Assembly (NCBI RefSeq): GCF_002027705.1
Contig: NZ_MBTG01000002.1
Location: 124,001 to 188,000 of the forward strand
Length of the DNA stretch: 64,000 nucleotides
Direction: 5' to 3'
Origin: Paenibacillus ferrarius
Lineage (GTDB): Bacteria > Bacillota > Bacilli > Paenibacillales > NBRC-103111
Shown: positions 7,979 through 17,612 of the stretch, piece by piece
Layout of the letters: every line of letters begins with the position of its first letter
Position numbering within the stretch: the first letter of the stretch is position 1
The notes under the pieces: model-generated
What the model saw: only the letters and a program-made list of their open reading frames with translations
Database searches by the model: none
Told to the model about the DNA's origin: nothing
Position numbers and translations under genes: made by a program

Positions 7979-8854
7979 CTAACCTTTGATCGCCCCGATG
8001 AGGGCGCCTTTGACGAAATATTTCTGCAGGAACGGATACACAAGCAGAATGGGTACTGTAGCTACAATAATCGTCGCATACTTGAGCGTCACCGAGAGCA
8101 TCGCCGAGGCGCCGTCTGAGGCTCCTAGGTTGGAGCTTGCTTCCCCTTGCAGCAGCACTTCACGCAGCACGAGCTGCAGCGGATAAAGCGCGCGATCCTG
8201 CAAGAAAATCATCGCCTGAAACCAGGAATTCCAATGGGCGACGCCATAATACAAAAGCATAACGGCAATTACCGGCATGGATAGCGGCAGTACAATGCGG
8301 AACAAAATGACGAAGTCGTTAGCGCCATCTATTTTCGCCGACTCCTCCAAGGCGTCTGGAATCGCTTCGAATGCCGTTTTCATCAAGATCAGATTAAACG
8401 TATTAATTGCCTGTGGGATGATTAGCGCCCATAAGGAGTCAACTAGTCCTACTCCTTTGACCGTTAAATACAGTGGAATCAGTCCCCCGCTGAAAAACAT
8501 TGTAAATACAATGAACAGCAGCAGCGATTTTCGATAAGCCAAGCTTTTTCGGGATAAAGCATACGCCCCAAATGCCGTAAGAATGATATTGATGAACAGT
8601 CCTACAATCACTACAAAAAATGTGTTCCCATAACCTTTAAGAATCATCGGGTTCCGAAATACATTGGTATAAGCTTCAAATGAAAACCCCAGTGGACGCC
8701 ATAATACCCCTTTATGACTCATAAGCGTTCCGGCATCGCTCACAGAAGCGAAAGCCACATATACAAGCGGATATATCGTAATGAGCATTAAGAAGATCAA
8801 GAAAATAGCGTTTATCCAATCAAAGCTTTTTTCCGATAACGTTGTTTGGTTCAT
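7979..8854 (-). CDS. Sugar ABC transporter permease, LplC/YtcP type
   Basis: 291 residues with six predicted membrane helices. The EAA loop (EESAKIDGANDFVILFRIVLP) contacts the ATPase. It has the ending KYFVKGALIGAIKG typical of the MalG-like LplC subfamily. It forms the inner-membrane channel with the upstream permease and the lipoprotein. No ATPase is encoded nearby; such systems commonly share an MsmX-type ATPase encoded elsewhere. Ribosome binding site AAGGAG; 15 bases separate it from the previous gene. Confidence 0.93.
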   Translation of the reverse strand: MNQTTLSEKSFDWINAIFLIFLMLITIYPLVYVAFASVSDAGTLMSHKGVLWRPLGFSFEAYTNVFRNPMILKGYGNTFFVVIVGLFINIILTAFGAYALSRKSLAYRKSLLLFIVFTMFFSGGLIPLYLTVKGVGLVDSLWALIIPQAINTFNLILMKTAFEAIPDALEESAKIDGANDFVILFRIVLPLSMPVIAVMLLYYGVAHWNSWFQAMIFLQDRALYPLQLVLREVLLQGEASSNLGASDGASAMLSVTLKYATIIVATVPILLVYPFLQKYFVKGALIGAIKG

Positions 8855-8869
8855 ACCTCTGTCTCCTTC

Positions 8870-9778
8870 CTACCATAAGCTGGTGTCGTTGAATTTACGG
8901 CTTAGCCAATTCGAGCAAATCAATAGAATGAAATTGATGACCGAGTTAAACAACCCTACCGCTGAGCTGAAACTATAGTTAAAATCCTGCAAGCCTACCC
9001 GGTACACGTAGGATGAAATCACGTCCGCCGTTTCATAAGTCCCCGGATTATACAGCAAAATAATTTTCTCGAATCCGACATTCATCATCCGTCCAATCTC
9101 CAGAATGAGCAGGATGATGATCGTTGGCATAATACCGGGAATCGTCACACTCGTCATCTGCTTCCATCTGCCGGCTCCGTCTATTTTCGCCGCCTCATAT
9201 TGCTCCTGATCGATTCCGGTCAAAGCTGCAAGGAAAATGATCGTTCCCCAGCCAATATGCTGCCACACTCCCGTCGACACATAGACAGATCGGAAAAAGC
9301 TTGGTTCGAGCAAAAACGTTGTTCGCTCTCCGCCAAAAAAAGCGACCACATCATTCACAACCCCATCGCTGACGGTGAAATCTTTAATGATGCCGCAGAT
9401 GACAACGAGTGAAATAAAGTGAGGCATGTACGTGATCGTTTGCACCGTGCGTTTAAATAACGCATGTTTCACTTCATTGAGCAAAAGAGCCAATATAATC
9501 GGTGCTGGAAATCCGAACGCTAGCTGATACACGCTGATGAGCACTGTATTTTTAATCGTTCTCCAGAAATAAGGCCCTGTAAAAAAGTTCTGGAAATGCT
9601 CAAAGCCCACCCATTCGCTCCCCCAAATACCGAGCCGTGGCGAAAAATCCTTAAAAGCAATGATGGCTCCATACATGGGTCCATAGTGGAAGACCACATA
9701 GTATAGCAGCACGGGAATAAGCATGACGTACAGCAATTTATTTTTACGGATATCCATAAATATCCCAAATGTATTCAT
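8870..9778 (-). CDS. Sugar ABC transporter permease, LplB/YteP type
   Basis: 302 residues, six predicted membrane helices. The N-terminus has the LplB signature (YYVVFHYGPMYGAIIAFKDF) and the EAA loop reads EQYEAAKIDGAGRWKQMTSV. It pairs with the downstream permease as the transport channel. ATG at 9778 is chosen because GGGAG lies just upstream; a TTG at 9796 would place that site inside the gene. Confidence 0.93.
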   Translation of the reverse strand: MNTFGIFMDIRKNKLLYVMLIPVLLYYVVFHYGPMYGAIIAFKDFSPRLGIWGSEWVGFEHFQNFFTGPYFWRTIKNTVLISVYQLAFGFPAPIILALLLNEVKHALFKRTVQTITYMPHFISLVVICGIIKDFTVSDGVVNDVVAFFGGERTTFLLEPSFFRSVYVSTGVWQHIGWGTIIFLAALTGIDQEQYEAAKIDGAGRWKQMTSVTIPGIMPTIIILLILEIGRMMNVGFEKIILLYNPGTYETADVISSYVYRVGLQDFNYSFSSAVGLFNSVINFILLICSNWLSRKFNDTSLW

Positions 9779-9810
9779 GGTTTCTACTCCCTTCAATCTA
9801 TGGCTATTTT

Positions 9811-9863
9811 CTTGCAGGTGAAAACAAGCCGCTTATGACAAGGGCTTCGTCATCACCTGCAAG
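9811..9863 (-). promoter_or_regulatory. Long stem-loop between solute-binding and permease genes
   Basis: CTTGCAGGTG (9811-9820) pairs perfectly with CACCTGCAAG (9854-9863), and inner AAGCC/GGCTT extends the stem. No T run follows on the minus strand. It likely protects the 3' end of the lipoprotein message or lets part of the transcripts stop, giving more binding protein than permease. Confidence 0.65.
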
Positions 9864-9877
9864 AGGCCAAATAGGTG

Positions 9878-11512
9878 TTATCGTTTATTGTAGCGGTCGA
9901 ACGCGTCCTGATTTATTTTGATAACTTTGTCGATGCCCATTTCCTTGATCCGGTTCACATACTCATCAAATTTCTCAATCGGTTCCTTGCCCATTACGAA
10001 TTTCACAAACATTTCTTCCTTATAACTGCCTATCGCCGTATTCAATTTGGCTAATTCCTTACTTTCTTCGATAGTCGGTGTGATGAAAAGCGGCATAACA
10101 TGCTTAACCGCATCGGTTTCGCCCCAAATTTTGATCGCCTCGTCCTGTTCTTTGAACGTATTGAAGCTTTTGCGTGCATCTCCTAGGAAAGGACCATTTG
10201 GCTTCGTATACTGCGATACCATTTGCTGTAAATTAAACTTCTCGTTTTTTGTAATTTTCTCCGTAAAGGTCGGCACATTGTTGACCATTTTATAGCTCTC
10301 GCCTTCAACCCCGAAGTTGAAAAGCAAGCTTCCTTTTTCACCATACGCATAATCAAGCCATTTCACAGCAAGCTCCGCGTTTTTGGAATCGCCGCTTACG
10401 GCTTTGCTTGCCGCTGGATTATATTTAAAATCCCGCTGACCGATAAAAGCGCGCTCTCCTTGCTTAAGTGTCGGATATGGCGCAGCTACCAGTTGGAATT
10501 TCGGATTTTTCTTCTTCCCTGTATCCATCCATCTGCCCATGCCGCCGCTTAGCAAGCCTACGGTAGCTCCGGCACTATCGCTCATCAATTTGTTGTCCAG
10601 TGATTTGGAATCTGTGTTAAGAGCGAAGTCTTTATCCAGCAGCCCTTCCGCATACCATTTCCGCAGCAAAGTCAAGGCGTCCTTGAACTGTGGATCGATG
10701 GGCCCGTATTTCACTTTTCCTTGATCGTCAATATAGAAGCGATTTGCTGTTTTGAAGGCCCCAATGAAAGCGTCCTGAATGTTCAACTCATTACTGTACT
10801 GGGCGGTAAATGGTGCACTCGCGCCTTTTTTCTCTTTAAAAGCTTTCAACACGGTGTACCAGTCATCGATCGTCTGGGGAACTGGCAGATTCAGTTCATC
10901 GAGCCAGTCTTTGCGAATCATCGGACCTCGGAAAACAAGACCATTATCCGGACGAATCATCGGAAAGGCATAATAGTTGCCGCTGTCCGTTTTGATCATC
11001 TTATCTAATTCTTTATCTTGCTGCAGCAGCTTCTTAAGGTTCGGCGCCTGCTTGTCAATCAACGCATTAAGAGGAAGAATGACCTTATCCGCAATGGCTT
11101 TCTCCGGTCCGCCTGGATAAGCTGCCGCCCCGCCGCCACCCCAGTTATACTCAATCACGTCCGGCAATTTATTGGAGGCGATCAGCAGGTTGAACTGTTC
11201 CTTCGATTGACCGTCGGCCGGGTGGGTGTACTTGACCTTCACCCCTGTTTCTTTTTCAAGCTGCTTTCCAAAAGGCGATTCCGCCAAGTTCGGTACAAAA
11301 GAGGCCAGATTCGTGTCGATACCCTCCCATGATGTTAACGTTTCTTGCGTACTAATCGGGTACACCGTGCCAGCCGCTGTTGGCGCCCCTGAAGCTTTCG
11401 GAGAAGCTGAGCTCTTGCCAGTCTCTTGCGTGGAACAGCCAACGAATACACTAGAAGCCACTACAACGCTTAAGGCCACACTGAAAGACTTTTTATTCAC
11501 ATATTTCCCCAT
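9878..11512 (-). CDS. Extracellular solute-binding lipoprotein of sugar ABC transporter
   Basis: 544 residues. The signal peptide ends in the lipobox VFVGC with Cys26 as the acylated residue, followed by a Ser/Ala/Thr linker. The remainder is an LplA/YtcQ-type family 1 binding protein (EAAVKWLDYAYG-like segment near the C-terminus). It captures oligosaccharide outside the cell and delivers it to the two permeases encoded downstream. ATG at 11512 is set by AGGGGGA upstream; the frame opens further but without a site. First gene of the transport operon. Confidence 0.93.
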   Translation of the reverse strand: MGKYVNKKSFSVALSVVVASSVFVGCSTQETGKSSASPKASGAPTAAGTVYPISTQETLTSWEGIDTNLASFVPNLAESPFGKQLEKETGVKVKYTHPADGQSKEQFNLLIASNKLPDVIEYNWGGGGAAAYPGGPEKAIADKVILPLNALIDKQAPNLKKLLQQDKELDKMIKTDSGNYYAFPMIRPDNGLVFRGPMIRKDWLDELNLPVPQTIDDWYTVLKAFKEKKGASAPFTAQYSNELNIQDAFIGAFKTANRFYIDDQGKVKYGPIDPQFKDALTLLRKWYAEGLLDKDFALNTDSKSLDNKLMSDSAGATVGLLSGGMGRWMDTGKKKNPKFQLVAAPYPTLKQGERAFIGQRDFKYNPAASKAVSGDSKNAELAVKWLDYAYGEKGSLLFNFGVEGESYKMVNNVPTFTEKITKNEKFNLQQMVSQYTKPNGPFLGDARKSFNTFKEQDEAIKIWGETDAVKHVMPLFITPTIEESKELAKLNTAIGSYKEEMFVKFVMGKEPIEKFDEYVNRIKEMGIDKVIKINQDAFDRYNKR

Positions 11513-11541
11513 GTAAATCCCCCTCGTATAATTTAGTCCAA

Positions 11542-11558
11542 ATGCACCTCGGGTGCAT
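11542..11558. promoter_or_regulatory. Palindrome ATGCACC-TCG-GGTGCAT before the binding-protein gene
   Basis: Perfect 7-bp arms lie 30 bases upstream of the lipoprotein start codon. It may be an operator for the adjacent AraC regulator or an mRNA leader hairpin. Confidence 0.4.
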
Positions 11559-11673
11559 CGTAATTTCAGTATGCAGCGAAAACCATTCACCCTGATAGCG
11601 TCAAAACGTGAACTTCACCTTTAAAATCGCTATAAATCAATCTTCAAAATAGATACTTGCTATGTAAAAACGG

Positions 11674-11706
11674 AAAAACCGCGCAAGCATGCTTGCTTGA
11701 ACGGCC
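11674..11706 (-). terminator. Terminator of the AraC sensor-regulator gene
   Basis: On the minus strand a stem closed by GCCG/CGGT with inner CAAGCATGCTTG is followed by TTTTT. It separates the regulator from the transporter genes it probably controls. Confidence 0.65.
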
Positions 11707-11715
11707 TTTTCTTTG

Positions 11716-14034
11716 TCATTGAATGTCTTTGTACTTGCCTGGTGTAATCCCCTCGAATTTCTTAAAGATGCGATTAAACGTATTAATGTCGGCGTACCCG
11801 ACCTGCTTGGCGATGTCAGAAACCGATAGCTGCTGAAGGGACAGCAGTCTCTTGGCTTCGGCTAAGCGGGTGCGGCTAATAAAATCAAGCAAGGCCTCTC
11901 CCGTTTGCGCTTTAAACTGTTTGGACAAATAGGAAGGGGTTAACTCGAACTTCTCCCCGACCATCGAAATATTAAGATTCACGTCGGCATAATGACTTTT
12001 CACATAATCGATAACCTGCTGACTAAGCGCATTGTGATCCTGCTGCCGGTCATCTTGGATGAACTGGCACACTTCTGCCAGCACTTCCCGAATTTGTCCC
12101 TTCATCTCTTTGATTGTGGAACTTGCCATTAACCGATCAACTTGATGCGTTTGGACGATAAATGTCCGACGATTGCTGCTTGCTCCGATTTCATCCATCG
12201 TTTTGAGCAGCGTACTGGTCAAATCGAACATGAGACATTTGGCGAGCGGCACAGATATCGAGGCATCCGAGCTGTTGATCTCGATAATTTCGTTAATAAT
12301 CGCACTGGATTTCTCGAAATCGCCTGCTTTTACCAAATTAATCAATTGATGCTCTACCGTCAAAGGGTAGTAGTAGCTTCTCGATGGCCTGACCGTCTCG
12401 GAGCTTGGCAAATCCTCATACCGAATAATTTCACCGCTCCCCATCACTAACCGGTATTCGAGTGCTGCCAATGTCTGCTGATACGCCGGAGGAAGGCCAT
12501 ACAGCTCCTGATGGATCTCACTTATCGCCACGGTCAAATGGACGTGGAAATGGTCCAACAGAAACGATTTCACCTGTTCCGCAATACGCTTCAGTTCATC
12601 CGAATCCGGATCTGTTCCGAAATTGACGATGCATGCCTGCATATTGTCTATCTCTGTGATGAAAGCTTGATTGGTGTCGCCAATCACTTCCTCAGCCACA
12701 TTCATAATGAGAAAATGCAGCATTCTTACCTTCTCGGGTGCTGCATACTGATCCATCTCAAACTTGCCGAAATGCTCAATATGGAACAGCAGCACAGCAT
12801 AATAAGGCGAAGCCACGCGAATATCATGAGCCGCAAGCGATTCGTGGATCGGCACATTTTGCTCCAGCCTGCCTTTCAGCAACCCTTGCAGGAAATGCGA
12901 GCGAATGGCATCCCGATGCTGGTGCAACCTGCGGTCGACCTGTTCTTTCTCAGCAAATGTATTATTGAGCGCAGCCTGCAAATAGCCATATTCATTCAAA
13001 CCTTCCTGAAAAGATAAGCCTGATTTCTTGGCAAAGCTTTGAATGAGCAGGTTGATAGGGACATAATTTTTCCTTAAAAAAAGGTAGGTAACGACTCCAC
13101 CCATGAGCAAACTCAGTATGATGCTGGCATAAATCAGCTTCTTCATATAAGCCATCTTATCATCAAATAATTCGGCGGGAATCGTTGAAATATACTTCCA
13201 ACCCGTACTCTCCGAAGTGATGTAGGAAACCGCTGCTCGCTGACCAGCATCTGCACTCATGAACATGCCATTTTTGCCAGTTAGCTTGCCATAGTCCAAT
13301 AAGGCTGGCCTCGATTCAAGCCCTGTGGAGGCCACCAACCGATTTTCCTTATCCAGCACTGCAATCGAGGTTCTATCCGAAGTTGACGGGATATTGGCTA
13401 ACAGCTTTGAATCCTTAATGACAAACAAGATTACGGCACCAGGTTGATCTGGATTGGCCAAGATGACGGACTTGGCATACATCACCGCTTTCATCGATTG
13501 GCCATCCTCCCTAAACGTAATAGGGGTATATTCTTGCATGTAAGGCTTCTCAAAAAACTTCGCCCATTCCTCGTAGCTCATCGTGTCTTGTTCACGTGTC
13601 TTCTCATACAGCATCCGGCTGTTCGTACGATCACGGGTAGAGATCACCGTATCGCTATTCCGATAGTAAATATATATTTGCTCAATGAAATCATTCGCCG
13701 TCTGATACAGCCGCAAATCACTGGCGATACTGATCAGTTCGTAATAATCGTTATCCGTTAAGGGCTTCGACGTATTAATGAAACCGGTTACTAATTTATT
13801 TAAAGCGATTTCCAAGCTGATCCTTTCGATGCCGCGAAGACTATTGTCGATGGCTTGTTCCATCTGCTTCAGAGCCGAGGTGTTCGCGCGATTCACTTCC
13901 GATTCCACCACATGCCATGCTGCTGCATACAAAATGCCGCTAATCATAATAGGGATAAGCAAAACAGAAAGATAAGAGACCAGCCAAGTGACAATGATAC
14001 TGCGTTTGTGGAAACGGATTCGAGCAAGATTCAT
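11716..14034 (-). CDS. Membrane-anchored AraC-family sensor-regulator
   Basis: 772 residues. A first membrane helix (about 14-36) and a second (about 290-310) bracket an extracytoplasmic sensing domain of about 250 residues. The cytoplasmic part ends in a double AraC helix-turn-helix (LNISMVGEKFELTPSYLSK and LSVSDIAKQVGYADINTFNR). This one-component design is common beside Paenibacillus sugar ABC operons and regulates them directly without phosphorelay. ATG at 14034 follows AAGGAG by 9 bases; earlier ATGs overlap that site. It lies directly upstream of the ABC/GH95 operon, its likely target. Confidence 0.9.
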   Translation of the reverse strand: MNLARIRFHKRSIIVTWLVSYLSVLLIPIMISGILYAAAWHVVESEVNRANTSALKQMEQAIDNSLRGIERISLEIALNKLVTGFINTSKPLTDNDYYELISIASDLRLYQTANDFIEQIYIYYRNSDTVISTRDRTNSRMLYEKTREQDTMSYEEWAKFFEKPYMQEYTPITFREDGQSMKAVMYAKSVILANPDQPGAVILFVIKDSKLLANIPSTSDRTSIAVLDKENRLVASTGLESRPALLDYGKLTGKNGMFMSADAGQRAAVSYITSESTGWKYISTIPAELFDDKMAYMKKLIYASIILSLLMGGVVTYLFLRKNYVPINLLIQSFAKKSGLSFQEGLNEYGYLQAALNNTFAEKEQVDRRLHQHRDAIRSHFLQGLLKGRLEQNVPIHESLAAHDIRVASPYYAVLLFHIEHFGKFEMDQYAAPEKVRMLHFLIMNVAEEVIGDTNQAFITEIDNMQACIVNFGTDPDSDELKRIAEQVKSFLLDHFHVHLTVAISEIHQELYGLPPAYQQTLAALEYRLVMGSGEIIRYEDLPSSETVRPSRSYYYPLTVEHQLINLVKAGDFEKSSAIINEIIEINSSDASISVPLAKCLMFDLTSTLLKTMDEIGASSNRRTFIVQTHQVDRLMASSTIKEMKGQIREVLAEVCQFIQDDRQQDHNALSQQVIDYVKSHYADVNLNISMVGEKFELTPSYLSKQFKAQTGEALLDFISRTRLAEAKRLLSLQQLSVSDIAKQVGYADINTFNRIFKKFEGITPGKYKDIQ

Positions 14035-14117
14035 GAGGCAAAACTCCTTCATTTCCCAGTTGTAACTGCTTTCACTCACCATTATACCGAAAAACAGGAT
14101 GGAATGGCTGTTAAATT

Positions 14118-14160
14118 AAAAAAGGCTGCTCGCCAGGTTTTCACCTTTAGAGACAGCCTC
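14118..14160 (-). terminator. Terminator of the nrd operon
   Basis: On the minus strand AGGCTG (14154-14159) pairs with CAGCCT (14123-14128) and is followed by TTTTTTA. Confidence 0.65.
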
Positions 14161-14165
14161 TTATT

Positions 14166-15158
14166 TTAATCCCCAAAAAGGAAATCATCATCCGTCAATG
14201 CTTCAACATGAATCGTACGTACATACCCATTCCCTTTTTTGGAAAAAAAGTCATGCTGTTTCGTCTTCGTGCTCAAACCATTCAGAACAATCGGATTAAT
14301 ATCCTCTTCTTCGAAAATCGGCTCAACGCCGAGGTTCATGAACGCTTTGTTGGCATTGTAACGCAAGAAAGCTTTCACTTCTTCCGCCAAACCAAGCGTA
14401 CCGTAGAGGCTTTCTGTGTATTTCTCCTCATTCGCATGAAGCTCTCTGAGCAGCGCGCTCAATGTTTCGTACACTTCATCCTGCTCCGCAGGACTGAGCT
14501 CCGCATAAACCTCTTGCGCCAATACACCGATATACAAACCGTGAATACTCTCATCACGCAAAATCAAATCGATGATTTCGCCGCTGCTCGTCATTTTACC
14601 TTGTCCAGCCAAATAAAGCGGGTAATAGAAACCGCTATAGAATAAATAGCTTTCCAGTAGAACAGATGCAGCCATAGCCAGATAGAGATCTTTGGTTGTG
14701 TGAATGTTCTCGTAATAGTGAGAAATCTTCGCAGCTTTGAACTGCAAATGAGGATTCCGCTCTACCCAGAGGAACAGCTCATTAATTTCTTCCGTTGTGG
14801 ACAACGTTGTGAAAATACTGCTGTACGATTTTGCATGGATTTGCTCCATCATGCCCATGAAGCTCAGTACCGCTTTGCGCTGCAGCCCATCGACATGCTC
14901 AAGAATCTTGGGCATCCCAACGCCGCCTTGCATCGTATCGAGCAGTGTCAGTCCGCCCAACACTTTCATATATAGCTCACGCTCAGCACCGCTCAGCGTA
15001 ATCCAAGACATTTTATCGTCAGACAACGGAATTTCTTCGTCCGTCCAGAATTGCATAATATTCTGATTCCAGAATGTAATGGTGAAGTCATCATCGGGCC
15101 GATTCCAGTTCACGGCTTTTTTGACGATGGCTTGATTCGTAGTCGTTGCACTAGTCAT
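14166..15158 (-). CDS. nrdF: Class Ib ribonucleotide reductase beta subunit NrdF
   Basis: 330 residues. NrdF houses the dinuclear Mn/Fe centre and tyrosyl radical that starts ribonucleotide reduction in NrdE. Metal-site helices are visible (MMEQIHAKSYSSIF and DESIHGLYIG), as are the radical region YLFYSGFYYPLY and the C-terminal acidic tail EALTDDDFLFGD that docks on NrdE. ATG at 15158 lies 11 bases after GGAAGGGGA. It is the last gene of nrdI-nrdE-nrdF, 23 bases after nrdE. Confidence 0.97.
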   Translation of the reverse strand: MTSATTTNQAIVKKAVNWNRPDDDFTITFWNQNIMQFWTDEEIPLSDDKMSWITLSGAERELYMKVLGGLTLLDTMQGGVGMPKILEHVDGLQRKAVLSFMGMMEQIHAKSYSSIFTTLSTTEEINELFLWVERNPHLQFKAAKISHYYENIHTTKDLYLAMAASVLLESYLFYSGFYYPLYLAGQGKMTSSGEIIDLILRDESIHGLYIGVLAQEVYAELSPAEQDEVYETLSALLRELHANEEKYTESLYGTLGLAEEVKAFLRYNANKAFMNLGVEPIFEEEDINPIVLNGLSTKTKQHDFFSKKGNGYVRTIHVEALTDDDFLFGD

Positions 15159-15181
15159 TGATTGTCGAGTCCCCTTCCAAA

Positions 15182-17266
15182 TTACACCGAGCAGCTGACA
15201 CATTCCTCAACGGATAGCTGATTTGTTCGCGTGTAGTAAAGCGATTTAAGTCCTTTATGTGCCGCATAGAGGTATAATTTAGCAAGCTGTCTGGTCGAAA
15301 CGTCACTATTGACATGTAAAATGGTCGAGATACCTTGATCCACATGCGTTTGAATTTCCGAAATGAGGTCAAGAATCTTGAATTGGTCCATTTGATAAGC
15401 CGATTTATAGTAGAAGAAATTATCACGCGCCATGAACGGCATCGGATAGTACGTTGTTGAATTGGCATATGTGCGAGTCTCAATAGGCTCAACAATGGGC
15501 ATAACACTGGACGTCGCGTTTTGGATATACGAAATACTTTGTGTTGGCGCAACCGCTAAACGATAAGCGTGGTAAAGACCATGCACCTTCACTTCTTCTT
15601 TAAGCTTGGCCCAATCACTTGGTGTTGGAACTGGCATGCCTTCGAATAAAGTCTTGATTTTGTCCGTAACAGGCGTGTAATCCGTCTCTGTGTAGCGGTT
15701 GAAATAAGCGCCGTTCGCATATTCGGACAACTCAAAGCCTTCAAACGTTTGACCGGAGGCTTTGGCAATCTCCATGCTCTTCTCGATGGAATAGAAATTC
15801 ATCGCCATGAAGAAGGAACGAACGAAATCTTTGGCTTCGTCACTCTCATAGCTGATTTTGTTCTTCGACAAATAACCATGCAGATTCATGACACCCAATC
15901 CAACGGAATGCAGCTCACGATTCGCTTTGGCAACACCAGGCGCATTACTGATCGTTGTCATATCGCTGACCGAAGTCAAGGCGACCATGCCTTCGTGTAC
16001 CGTCTCGCGCAGCTTCTTGCGGTCCATCACATTGGCAATATTCATAGAAGCCAAATTACAGCTGATATCTCTCAGAATGAGATCATCTTGTCCGTAATCA
16101 TTGATTTCGGAAGTCTCCTGCAATTGGAAAATCTCCGTGCAAAGATTGGACATTTTGATCGTCCCAATGCCTTTCAAAGCATGATCCTTATTCGCGTTCG
16201 TACGGTTCATCATATATGGATAGCCGGATTCCAGCTGGGTTGTCGCAATCTTGACCAGCATATCGCGCGCGCTCATCACGACTTTTTTCTTCACCTTCGG
16301 ATTCGCGAGAAGCTCATCATACATCTCATCCATATCCATATCATCCAAATGCTTGCTATACGCTTGAAGAACGGTGTATGGGGCAAAAACGTGCAGCGGC
16401 TTATTCTCTTCCGCTAATTTATAAAATTTATTCGGTACAATCAGACCGATGGAAAGTGTCTTCAAGCGGGATTTCTCATCCGCATTGATCTTCTTGCTGT
16501 CGAGGAACTCCATTACGTCCCAGCCAAAAATGTTGTAGTACGCTGCTCCTGAGCCTTTGCGTTGACCCATTTGATCCGCATAGGAGAACGCATCCTCCAT
16601 CAGCTTCAAGACTGGCATAATGCCTTTGGCCGCGCGTTCTACACCTTTGATGGACTCACCGCGTCCACGAAGCTTGGACAAGTTAACGGCAACGCCGCCG
16701 CCAATTTTGGACAACTGCATGCAAGTGGCAAGTACATAGTTAATCGAGTTCAACGAGTCATCCATTTCTAGAAGGAAGCAGGATACCATCTCGCCGCGAC
16801 GGCTTTTGCCTGCATTGAGGAAGGTCGGAGTTGCGGGCTGCAAACGCTGCTCCATCATAGATACGGCCAGCACTCGTGCTGTTTCTACATTTCCGCGTCC
16901 CAAGTAAAGAGCCACAATCGCTACGCGATCAGGGAAATGCTCCAGATATAAGGTCTTGTCATCACTGCGCAAAGCATAATCCGTATAAAATTTCGAAGCT
17001 GCCATGTAGGAAGCGAATTCGAACTCATTGTCGTGGGCCACTTGGTAAACGGAATTAACTTCATCTGGAGTGTAAAGCTCATAGACGTTCTCGTAATAAT
17101 TGTGCTCAATCATGTATCGAACCTTAGATGAGGTATCGGGGAAAGTGAGGCTTTTGCTGTGGACATCCTTCATGAAAACTTCAACAGCTTCTTTATCCTT
17201 CTCTAGTTGAAAAAAGCCATCTGCTCCGCGTTGCATCAATAAATTATTTAGCTCAATGTGCCGCAA
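15182..17266 (-). CDS. nrdE: Class Ib ribonucleotide reductase alpha subunit NrdE
   Basis: 694 residues. It reduces ribonucleoside diphosphates to deoxy forms. Visible are the first active-site Cys in EMVSCFLLE, the second region NLCTEIFQ with CNLASMNI, and the C-terminal ECVSCSV pair that shuttles electrons. Overall it aligns throughout with B. subtilis NrdE. The start is TTG at 17266, placed 9 bases after AGGGGG, which overlaps the end of nrdI by 14 bases; no ATG with a ribosome site exists near. It forms the active tetramer with NrdF. Confidence 0.95.
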   Translation of the reverse strand: MRHIELNNLLMQRGADGFFQLEKDKEAVEVFMKDVHSKSLTFPDTSSKVRYMIEHNYYENVYELYTPDEVNSVYQVAHDNEFEFASYMAASKFYTDYALRSDDKTLYLEHFPDRVAIVALYLGRGNVETARVLAVSMMEQRLQPATPTFLNAGKSRRGEMVSCFLLEMDDSLNSINYVLATCMQLSKIGGGVAVNLSKLRGRGESIKGVERAAKGIMPVLKLMEDAFSYADQMGQRKGSGAAYYNIFGWDVMEFLDSKKINADEKSRLKTLSIGLIVPNKFYKLAEENKPLHVFAPYTVLQAYSKHLDDMDMDEMYDELLANPKVKKKVVMSARDMLVKIATTQLESGYPYMMNRTNANKDHALKGIGTIKMSNLCTEIFQLQETSEINDYGQDDLILRDISCNLASMNIANVMDRKKLRETVHEGMVALTSVSDMTTISNAPGVAKANRELHSVGLGVMNLHGYLSKNKISYESDEAKDFVRSFFMAMNFYSIEKSMEIAKASGQTFEGFELSEYANGAYFNRYTETDYTPVTDKIKTLFEGMPVPTPSDWAKLKEEVKVHGLYHAYRLAVAPTQSISYIQNATSSVMPIVEPIETRTYANSTTYYPMPFMARDNFFYYKSAYQMDQFKILDLISEIQTHVDQGISTILHVNSDVSTRQLAKLYLYAAHKGLKSLYYTRTNQLSVEECVSCSV

Positions 17267-17612
17267 TTGCTTGTACCCCCTGAACAAATCGTTCTACGTC
17301 ATTTTTGGTGCCGGATAACTCGAATTTGGTTAGCACAGGCACATCATACAGTTGCGAGATGGTATCCGCACTTTTGGCAAAGCCATCTCCCCAGTTACGG
17401 TTGCCGCTTGCTGCCACTCCGATCAGTCTGGAGGAATTGCGCTCCAGAAAGGAAGCCACCTTTGTAGGAATTTGACCAAAACCGGTCGTATAAGTAACCA
17501 GCACAAAGGGCTCGTCCATCTTCATCGCTTCCTCAATTTGAACCGCAGGCATCTTGAGTTTAGCTATAAAACGACGAACATTTCCCGTCTTCGAATCGTA
17601 AGCAATCAACAT
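17253..17612 (-). CDS. nrdI: Flavodoxin-like NrdI, NrdF maturation protein
   Basis: 119 residues. NrdI is a small FMN flavoprotein that supplies oxidant to assemble the Mn(III)2-tyrosyl cofactor of NrdF. The family pattern is present: IAYDSKTGNVRRF for phosphate binding, VTYTTGFGQIP and AASGNRNWGDGFAKSAD. It is the first gene of the operon, preceded by GGAGAC. No nrdH follows, so the electron donor must be encoded elsewhere. Confidence 0.95.
   Translation of the reverse strand: MLIAYDSKTGNVRRFIAKLKMPAVQIEEAMKMDEPFVLVTYTTGFGQIPTKVASFLERNSSRLIGVAASGNRNWGDGFAKSADTISQLYDVPVLTKFELSGTKNDVERFVQGVQAIAAH

Noticed and set aside
15749..16417. 222-codon frame opposite nrdE
   Set aside because: Antisense shadow; His/Ile-rich as expected from reversed coding sequence.
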